From contig NZ_JACJHR010000061.1 of assembly GCF_014174495.1 (NCBI RefSeq), positions 1 through 55,689 of the forward strand: a stretch of DNA of 55,689 bases, written 5' to 3'. Position numbers and translations under genes: made by a program. The notes beneath the pieces were generated by a model, which was not told the origin of the DNA, did no database searches, and worked only from the letters and a program-made list of their open reading frames with translations. The stretch comes from Amycolatopsis echigonensis. Its GTDB lineage: Bacteria; Actinomycetota; Actinomycetes; Mycobacteriales; Pseudonocardiaceae. This document shows positions 50,673 through 55,689 of this stretch, one piece after another. Each line of letters opens with the position of its first letter. Position 1 is the first letter of the stretch.

Positions 50673-51374
50673 TCAGCGGTTCGAAGCCGTTTTGGCCGGC
50701 TTGCGCGCTCGTGAACGCTGCGGCTTCCGCATGGGCTCGGCTTCGACGGCCTCGGGGACGGCCAAGCCCGCACGCACAAGCGACTTCGCTGTGCGGATCA
50801 CTTGGTCGAGGGTGCCGCGGCGAGGGTTCCACCACTCGGCGGCCCAGTTGAGCGCCCCGAGTACGAGCATGCGCGCCGCCCGTGCGTCGAGGTCGGGGCG
50901 GAGGGCGCCTTCGCGCTTGGCGGCGTCGAAGAGCCGTCGCCAGACGTCACCGTAGCGATTGGCCTCGGCTTCGTACCGGGCTCGCATGTTGTCCGGGAGC
51001 TGGCCGGCGTTGCGGATCGCCGCGGTCGTGTAGTCCGAGGTCTCGAGCTGGTACCGCAGGTGGGACTCCACGGCAACCTCGATCCGATCGAGCGGACCCG
51101 TTTCCGGCGGGAGCGCGTCGAGCTGCTGCTGCACGTGGTCGGTCATGTTCGCGATGCCCGACCACATGACCTCCTCGATGAGCTCCTCGCGGGACGGGAA
51201 GTGGTAGTAGATCGCCGGCGCCTGCAGCTCGGCGACCTCGGCGACGTCGGTCAGCCGGGTACCGGCGAACCCTTTCCGGCTGAGCACGTGCGCGGCCGCG
51301 TCGAGGATGCGCTGGCGCGTGCGCGCCGACTTGCCGCCCGCGCTGCTCGTCGTGTTTGCCGGTTTTCTAGCCAC
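50673..51374 (-). CDS. TetR-family regulator
   Basis: This is a 233-residue regulator. The HTH is at residues 20-65 (RILDAAAHVLSRKGFAGTRL, LQAPAIYYHFPSREELIEEV). The tail is basic (RKPQRSRARKPAK), which may help DNA binding. It is 35 bp downstream of the metallo-hydrolase gene on the same strand and probably in one operon with it. Repeated TTAAtCTA-like motifs in the promoters at 52481, 54349 and 54468 are candidate targets. Confidence 0.83.
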   Translation of the reverse strand: MARKPANTTSSAGGKSARTRQRILDAAAHVLSRKGFAGTRLTDVAEVAELQAPAIYYHFPSREELIEEVMWSGIANMTDHVQQQLDALPPETGPLDRIEVAVESHLRYQLETSDYTTAAIRNAGQLPDNMRARYEAEANRYGDVWRRLFDAAKREGALRPDLDARAARMLVLGALNWAAEWWNPRRGTLDQVIRTAKSLVRAGLAVPEAVEAEPMRKPQRSRARKPAKTASNR

Positions 51375-51409
51375 GAGTCGATCCTAACGGCCGCAGGCCG
51401 CCAACCTGG

Positions 51410-52441
51410 TCAAGCAGCCCGGTAGCGGCGGGTGGCGGGCGTTTCGTCCACGGTGACGCGGCCGAGGTGGGCCAGCACGTCGAGGTGGGCCTCGATCTCC
51501 ATGACGGCCGACATCTGGTGGTCCAGCTGGAGGTTGTCGAGCCGCCGGCGGTGCCGTGTCCACGGCAGGCGCTGGGCGACCTCGTACGCGTTGGTGGCGC
51601 CCGCCACCAGCAGGCCGTTCACCTCGTCGAGCCGCTCGCGGTGGTGGTCGAGGATCTCGTGCACGCGGGCGTGGGTGCTCGCGCCGACGGGACCGTGCGC
51701 GGGCAGCAGGATCATGTCCGGCCTGCTCAGCAGCAGCTTCAACGAGGAGATGAACGAGCGGAGGGGAGTGGCCTCGGGTGCGATCTCGAAGCCCAGGGAA
51801 GGCGTGATCGTCGGGAGCACGTGGTCGCCGGCGATCAGCACGCCGGCGTCGGCGTGCGCGTAGACGACGTGTCCCCGGGTGTGGCCAGGGGTCGCGACGG
51901 CTTCGAGCTCGCCTTGACGCAGGGGGATGCGGTCGCCGTCCTCGAGCCAGCCGTCCGGCGGGCCGTACGGTGTCGCGACCTCGTATTCGGGCATTTCGTC
52001 CGTTCGGAGGCGCTCCGCCAGCTCCTCGGCCCCGCAGCGAGCCAGCAGCGCCGGGTGCTTCGGGAACCTGCTGGTCCCGTCGAAGCCGTTGATGCTGAAG
52101 CGTTCGTTCTCGCCGATGAAGAGCTTGAGGCGCAGAGTCTCACGCCACGCGAAGGCCTGGGTGTAGTGATCCCAGTGGTGGTGCGTCGCGAGGCAGATCT
52201 TCACGTCGTCGAGCCGGTGGCCGAGTTCGGACAGCGCGGCGGCGACAGCTCGTTCGTTTGCGGCGCTCACCCAGCCCGGGTCGACCAGTACCAGGCCGTC
52301 GTGCCCTTCGAGCAGGTAAGCATTGACGGCGGACAGCCCGTTGATCGGGAGCGGCAGCGGAATGCGGTGGATCCCGGGTCCGACGGCATGCGCTCCGGGG
52401 GTGGTCCAATCGTCCGCCTGGTCGATGGGATTCGCGGCCAT
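51410..52441 (-). CDS. Metallo-beta-lactamase-fold hydrolase
   Basis: This is a 343-residue MBL-fold enzyme. The metal-binding motif is THHHWDH, with further ligands in VATPGHTRGH and GVLIAGDHVLP and a C-terminal His in LLPAHGPVG. The C-terminal extension of about 90 residues (LDHHRERLDEV and following) is a helical domain found in RNase Z/thioesterase/lactonase-like members. It probably hydrolyses a thioester, lactone or ester. It is the first gene of the unit with the TetR regulator. Confidence 0.78.
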   Translation of the reverse strand: MAANPIDQADDWTTPGAHAVGPGIHRIPLPLPINGLSAVNAYLLEGHDGLVLVDPGWVSAANERAVAAALSELGHRLDDVKICLATHHHWDHYTQAFAWRETLRLKLFIGENERFSINGFDGTSRFPKHPALLARCGAEELAERLRTDEMPEYEVATPYGPPDGWLEDGDRIPLRQGELEAVATPGHTRGHVVYAHADAGVLIAGDHVLPTITPSLGFEIAPEATPLRSFISSLKLLLSRPDMILLPAHGPVGASTHARVHEILDHHRERLDEVNGLLVAGATNAYEVAQRLPWTRHRRRLDNLQLDHQMSAVMEIEAHLDVLAHLGRVTVDETPATRRYRAA

Positions 52442-52480
52442 TCGCCTGTCCTCGTCTAGTTGTCGCCCGTACGCAACGAC

Positions 52481-52502
52481 TTTAACATTAATTAGATTAA
52501 GG
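52481..52502. promoter_or_regulatory. A/T-rich motif upstream of the MBL-fold gene
   Basis: TTTAACATTAATTAGATTAA is a striking A/T-rich island in GC-rich DNA. The TTAGATTAA part recurs in similar form upstream of the alpha/beta hydrolase (54349) and the membrane protein gene (54468). It is a possible operator for the neighbouring TetR protein. Confidence 0.4.
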
Positions 52503-52542
52503 AGACGGGCATGTCATGCACGTCGTCCTCGTCGGCAGCCGG

Positions 52543-53490
52543 TCAGCCGGCGAGGGCGTAGTCCCGCAGCGGTGGCTCCGACGGAGTGCACGGAAGGGAG
52601 TAGAAGGCGCCTGCTGCCGCAACCGCCGTGTTCAGCAGCCGCGCGCGGCCGGCCTGGTCCAGTCCGGGTAGGTCCGTGGCGAAGCAGGTCGACGCGGCGA
52701 CGCGCGCGGGCATGGCCGGTCCAGCGTGGGTCAAGGCGTCGGCCACGAGGGCGTACGCGACCGCGTCGGAGAGCATGCCGAGGTGTCCGACCAGCCGGTC
52801 CGGGCAGACGTCCTGGACGAAGATGTCGGTCGCGCCGGGGAAGCGGGTCGCGGTCGGGGCGGGGAACACCACTTCGTCCGAATAGGAGCCGATCGACGTG
52901 AAGGCCACGCCGTCGAGCGGTTCGCGGACGAGGGCTCGCATCCACTTCGAACCCGCGCTCAGCTGGTGGGCGACGTCCGGGCACCTGCCGGGCACGCAGA
53001 CGCCGTTCGCCAGCCGAGTGCCGTCCTGCGGGCCGGACAGTGCGATGGCGTCGTCCACTTCGGCCGCCAAGTCGGGCCAGAACCGCAACGCCCACGGGAT
53101 GAGGCCCCCGCCCTGGCTGTGCCCGATGACTGAGACCTTGCGTTCCGCAGAGCTGTACACCGACCGGATCGCGTGCACGACGTACTCGACGCTCACCTGC
53201 ATGTCGATCTCGGCGCGATGGGGCAGCTGGACGGTGCACACCGGATAGCCCGCCGTCCGCAGCGCGCGCTGATAGCCCCACCTCCACGTTTCCTCAGGCG
53301 TGGTGAACGTGCCGTGCACCAGGATCACCGGCGTCTTGGCCGGAGAGCTGACATCGGCGGAACAGCTCAGCGCCTGGCTGAGGGAGCTGGTGGGTTCTTG
53401 CAGGACGGGGCCGGAGGCGGCCGACGCCGGGACCGTGATCAGCGCGGAAACGAGGGCAGTGAACAGTGTCGCGAGAACGAACTTCGCCAT
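52543..53490 (-). CDS. Secreted lipase/esterase, alpha/beta hydrolase
   Basis: This is a 315-residue protein with a signal peptide (cleavage expected after PASA, about residue 24). The oxyanion segment is PVILVHGTF, and the nucleophile is S125 in the lipase box GHSQGG. It has several cysteines (43, 85 and later pairs) that could form disulfides outside the cell. It resembles actinobacterial extracellular triacylglycerol lipases of the EstB/LipA type. It is preceded 22 bp upstream by the second hydrolase gene on the same strand. Confidence 0.82.
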   Translation of the reverse strand: MAKFVLATLFTALVSALITVPASAASGPVLQEPTSSLSQALSCSADVSSPAKTPVILVHGTFTTPEETWRWGYQRALRTAGYPVCTVQLPHRAEIDMQVSVEYVVHAIRSVYSSAERKVSVIGHSQGGGLIPWALRFWPDLAAEVDDAIALSGPQDGTRLANGVCVPGRCPDVAHQLSAGSKWMRALVREPLDGVAFTSIGSYSDEVVFPAPTATRFPGATDIFVQDVCPDRLVGHLGMLSDAVAYALVADALTHAGPAMPARVAASTCFATDLPGLDQAGRARLLNTAVAAAGAFYSLPCTPSEPPLRDYALAG

Positions 53491-53515
53491 TGAAGCTCCT
53501 TTGTGGACTTTGATC

Positions 53516-54301
53516 TCAGCCGTTGCCGATGAGGCCGTGTGCGCGGCACCAGTCGGTCATGGCGGCCATGACCTCGGCACGGTTGGTTTCGTTGAGGATC
53601 TCGTGCCGGGCACCGGGGTAGGCGACCACGGTGACGTCCTTGAGGCCGGCTTCGCGGTAGCGCTGCTCGAGCGGGTGGAGGAGGGCGAGACCGCCGTTCA
53701 CCGGGTCTTGGTCGCCGACCGCGATGTAGAGCGGCAGGTCGGCACGGACCTCGTCCGTTCGCGTGGCCGCCAGTGCGGCGCCTTCGAACACCGCCTTGAT
53801 GCCATCGGGATCCAGGCTGAAGCCACATCGCGGGTCGGCGATGTACGCGTCGACAGCCGAGTCGTCCCGGGAGAGCCAGTCGAAGTCGGTCCGCGCCGGC
53901 TGGAACGGCGCGTTGAACATGCCGGGCTCGAGCGGGGCGTCCGCGGGTAACGCGGCCGCCAGCAGGTCGACGGCCGCGGTTCCCGTGAGGATGACGGCAT
54001 CCACGTCGGCGCTGTGGTCGACGAGGTACTGCTGGGTCGCGAACGAGCCGAGGCTGTGTGCGAGGAGGGTGAGAGGCAGGCCGGGATGCTCCCGGCGAGC
54101 ATAGCTGCCGAGGACTCCGATGTCGGCGACCAAGGCGGGCCAGCCGTCCGTTCCGAGCACCCCGAACTCCTGGGGCGACGACGCACTCGCACCGTGGCCA
54201 CGGTGATCCTGCGCGTAGACGACCACGCCTTCGGCGGTGAAGCGTTCGGCAACTTCGGCATAGCGCAACGCGTGCTCGCCCATGCCGTGGGTGATCTGCA
54301 C
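53516..54301 (-). CDS. Monoacylglycerol lipase-like alpha/beta hydrolase, short N-terminus
   Basis: This is a 261-residue alpha/beta hydrolase. Motifs are ITHGMGEHALRY (oxyanion), YAQDHRGHGAS, the nucleophile Ser in LLAHSLGS, Asp in VGDQDPVNGG and His in YPGARHEI. It probably hydrolyses monoacylglycerols or small esters in the cytoplasm. Family members usually have 15-20 more residues before ITHGMGEH. Here the in-frame sequence upstream continues to a TAG without a good start, so the GTG at 54301 is the best available and the N-terminus may be truncated. Confidence 0.78.
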   Translation of the reverse strand: MQITHGMGEHALRYAEVAERFTAEGVVVYAQDHRGHGASASSPQEFGVLGTDGWPALVADIGVLGSYARREHPGLPLTLLAHSLGSFATQQYLVDHSADVDAVILTGTAAVDLLAAALPADAPLEPGMFNAPFQPARTDFDWLSRDDSAVDAYIADPRCGFSLDPDGIKAVFEGAALAATRTDEVRADLPLYIAVGDQDPVNGGLALLHPLEQRYREAGLKDVTVVAYPGARHEILNETNRAEVMAAMTDWCRAHGLIGNG

Positions 54302-54348
54302 TCTCCGATCCGCCGGTGAGCGCCCGCACCCCAGTGTCCGAGCGTGAA

Positions 54349-54364
54349 ATTTAACCTAACATAG
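54349..54364. promoter_or_regulatory. A/T-rich motif upstream of the hydrolase gene
   Basis: ATTTAACCTAACATAG lies about 48 bp upstream of the minus-strand hydrolase start. Its reverse complement contains TTAGGTTAA, similar to TTAGATTAA at 52481. Candidate TetR target. Confidence 0.35.
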
Positions 54365-54467
54365 AAGGTGGCCGAGGCGTGCCTGGTCGAGCCCGGCGAA
54401 TCGAGGGCACATCGTCGGGCTCCTGACGGGTTGGAGCTTCCCCCTTGCGGGATCGCTCGACGCTCAA

Positions 54468-54484
54468 TAATCTAGTCGAGATTA
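54468..54484. promoter_or_regulatory. Inverted repeat before the membrane protein gene
   Basis: TAATCT (54468-54473) and AGATTA (54479-54484) form an inverted repeat with a 5-bp spacer, about 70 bp before the ATG at 54555. It shares the AGATTA half with the motif at 52481. Possible operator. Confidence 0.45.
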
Positions 54485-54554
54485 AAATCGGTCGACGCGG
54501 ACCGGCTGTCGTGATGTGGCCGGGTCCGTTCGCCGGACACGTCGGGAGCGTGCC

Positions 54555-55274
54555 ATGAACACGAAGATCAAGCTGCTGTGCGCCTGGAGTGGGCCCGCCA
54601 CGGTGGTTCTCGCTCTGACGGGCTGGTTGATCGCCGGGGTGCTGCCGATGCCGCCCGCGGCACATCAAAGCGCGACGGAGATAGCCAACTTCTACGGCGA
54701 CTCGTCGAGCAAGGTCCTCTTCGGGCTCATCCTGTCCGCGCTCGCGGTCGGTTTGGTCTTCCCGCTGATCGCGCTCATCGGGGTGCACATGGTGCGGATG
54801 GAGGGCCGGACCCCGCTGCTGACCTTCCTTCAGCTCGTCACGGGCGCCGCGACCGGCGTCCTGCTGCTCATTCCCCTGCTGATGATGGCGGTCTGCGCCT
54901 TCCGTCCGGACCGTGCGCCGGACCTCACCCTGATGCTCAACGACCTCGCGTGGCTCTTGTTCATCACTCCGATCGCGCCGTTCATGATCCAGAACATCGC
55001 GATCGGCCTGGCCGTGCTCCGCGATCGCAACCCGGAGCCTGTCCTGCCGCGGTGGGTCGGCTACCTGAACTTCTGGGTCGCGTTCCTGTTCGTCCCCGAC
55101 GTGCTCGCGTACTTCTTCTACAGCGGGCCATTCGCGTGGCAGGGCATCTTCGTCTTCTGGCTCGCCCTGACCGCCTACGCGGTGTGGCTGGTCGTGATGG
55201 GCCTCGTGCTTCGCCGGGCGGTCCTGCGCGCGGAGGTACCGTCCGGCGAAGCTTCGGAACCGGTTCCCTCGTGA
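54555..55274 (+). CDS. Integral membrane protein of unknown function
   Basis: This is a 239-residue protein with about six hydrophobic segments (for example TVVLALTGWLIAGVLPM, LFGLILSALAVGLVFPLIAL, TGVLLLIPLLMMAVCAF, IFVFWLALTAYAVWLVVMGL). I do not recognise a characterised family. The ATG at 54555 follows GGGAGCG; in-frame codons upstream are arginine-rich and unlikely to be translated. Its stop overlaps the next gene, a heme-copper oxidase subunit III-like protein, so the two products may act together in the membrane. Confidence 0.7.
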   Translation: MNTKIKLLCAWSGPATVVLALTGWLIAGVLPMPPAAHQSATEIANFYGDSSSKVLFGLILSALAVGLVFPLIALIGVHMVRMEGRTPLLTFLQLVTGAATGVLLLIPLLMMAVCAFRPDRAPDLTLMLNDLAWLLFITPIAPFMIQNIAIGLAVLRDRNPEPVLPRWVGYLNFWVAFLFVPDVLAYFFYSGPFAWQGIFVFWLALTAYAVWLVVMGLVLRRAVLRAEVPSGEASEPVPS

Positions 55275-55689
55275 CGGAGGTGAGTCGCGTCGACGACGAG
55301 CTTCCGGACTTCCTGCAGCCGGAGCCGTTTCGTGCGGCCACGCGAAGGCCTCGGCGCCAACCCGTGGATCGGCCGCCCGGGGAGTACGGGCTCTGGATCT
55401 TCATCTTCGGAGATCTGACGCTCTTCGCTGCCTTCTTCGTGGTGTTCACCTGGGAGGCCGGTCACGACCGCGCTCTCTTCGGCGACTCGGCGCGCCGGCT
55501 GCTGGTGCCGCTGGGGGCGGTGAACACCCTGGTCCTGCTCCTGAGCTCGTTGCTCGTGGTCGCCGCTGTCCGGGCCTACGCGGCCGGAGCCGCGGCGGTC
55601 GCGTCACGCGCCTCGGCCGGCGCCATCGGTTGTGCGGCCGTGTTCGTCTCGATCAAAGTGACCGAGTACGGGCACGCAGTGGGAGCGGG
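55271..55689 (+). CDS. Heme-copper oxidase subunit III / NorE-like, partial
   Basis: The GTG start overlaps the preceding stop as GTGA. After a charged N-terminus of about 38 residues comes the family pattern PPGEYGLWIFIFGDLTLFAAF, then VPLGAVNTLVLLLSSLLVV and SIKVTEYGH. These are the first membrane segments of a cytochrome c oxidase subunit III-like protein of the CyoC/NorE group. The gene runs off the right edge at 55689. No subunit I or II is in the window, so a NorE-like role is as likely as an oxidase role. Confidence 0.76.
   Translation, partial: MTEVSRVDDELPDFLQPEPFRAATRRPRRQPVDRPPGEYGLWIFIFGDLTLFAAFFVVFTWEAGHDRALFGDSARRLLVPLGAVNTLVLLLSSLLVVAAVRAYAAGAAAVASRASAGAIGCAAVFVSIKVTEYGHAVGA

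Noticed and set aside
54351..54788. A 145-codon minus-strand frame upstream of the hydrolase
   Set aside because: It overlaps the promoter motifs and the start of the plus-strand membrane protein; its composition is low-complexity and charged, typical of an antisense frame.
1..55689. CRISPR arrays, tRNA genes, phage genes or toxin-antitoxin pairs
   Set aside because: The window was read for regular repeat-spacer patterns, tRNA-like cloverleaf ends and known small-gene pairs; none was found. A dedicated scan could still find a weak case.

Overview
The window is GC-rich DNA with many GTG and a few TTG starts, purine-rich ribosome-binding sites and long runs of genes joined by ATGA/GTGA stop-start overlaps. 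Together with the gene families present, this points to an actinobacterium, probably Pseudonocardiaceae-like (Amycolatopsis or a relative) or Rhodococcus-like. No tRNA, rRNA, CRISPR array or replication origin was seen. Almost everything is accessory catabolism: transporters, oxygenases, CoA chemistry and local regulators, interspersed with broken genes.

Layout. 1-313: the end of an IS3-type element. 567-6497: an IclR regulator divergent from a five-gene operon that looks like terephthalate catabolism (ring-hydroxylating oxygenase alpha and beta, PdxA-like cis-diol dehydrogenase, reductase, aromatic-acid permease). 6731-8800: decayed genes, namely a Rad50-like ATPase remnant, a ubiquitin-like (Multi_ubiq) gene and a degenerate E2-like gene. 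8966-21741: module 1, with an IclR regulator, an FAH-family sugar-acid dehydratase, a GH88-like hydrolase, a DapA-family lyase, a LacI repressor, a sugar-acid permease, five acyl-CoA genes, a ferredoxin remnant and a ketoglutarate-semialdehyde dehydrogenase. 22169-28035: an acyl-CoA dehydrogenase, a zinc alcohol dehydrogenase, a fused 2-oxoacid dehydrogenase E1, a TetR regulator and an enoyl-CoA hydratase. 28172-36648: a plus-strand operon with a small protein, HyuA/HyuB-type ATP-dependent subunits, a CMD-family protein, three short-chain dehydrogenases and an acyl-CoA ligase. 37097-48810: module 2, again with semialdehyde dehydrogenase, two CoA-transferases, acyl-CoA dehydrogenase, alcohol dehydrogenase, GH88-like protein, a two-component system, a truncated ligase and an MHS permease. 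48841-50511: gene remnants around a lipoprotein. 50673-55689: TetR, metallo-beta-lactamase-fold hydrolase, two lipases, a membrane protein and the start of a heme-copper oxidase subunit III gene.

How the genes fit together. The terephthalate operon would convert terephthalate to protocatechuate, with ring cleavage encoded elsewhere. Modules 1 and 2 share an unusual gene set: GH88-like hydrolase, class III CoA-transferase, acyl-CoA dehydrogenase, 2-oxoglutarate-semialdehyde dehydrogenase and MFS permease. A decayed copy of the module 1 IclR gene lies after module 2. This suggests two versions of one undescribed pathway that joins sugar-acid and acyl-CoA chemistry. The HyuA/HyuB operon with a CoA ligase and dehydrogenases resembles the logic of ketone carboxylation pathways.

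Regulation can partly be read from the DNA. A ctgaac/gttcag palindrome precedes three module 1 units. Tandem LacI sites precede the lyase-LacI operon. A shared accgattggt site lies in both divergent promoters around the TetR gene. A 26-bp palindrome lies in the module 2 divergent promoter, with a partial copy before the module 2 permease. All functions are inferred from sequence patterns; no search or alignment program was run.
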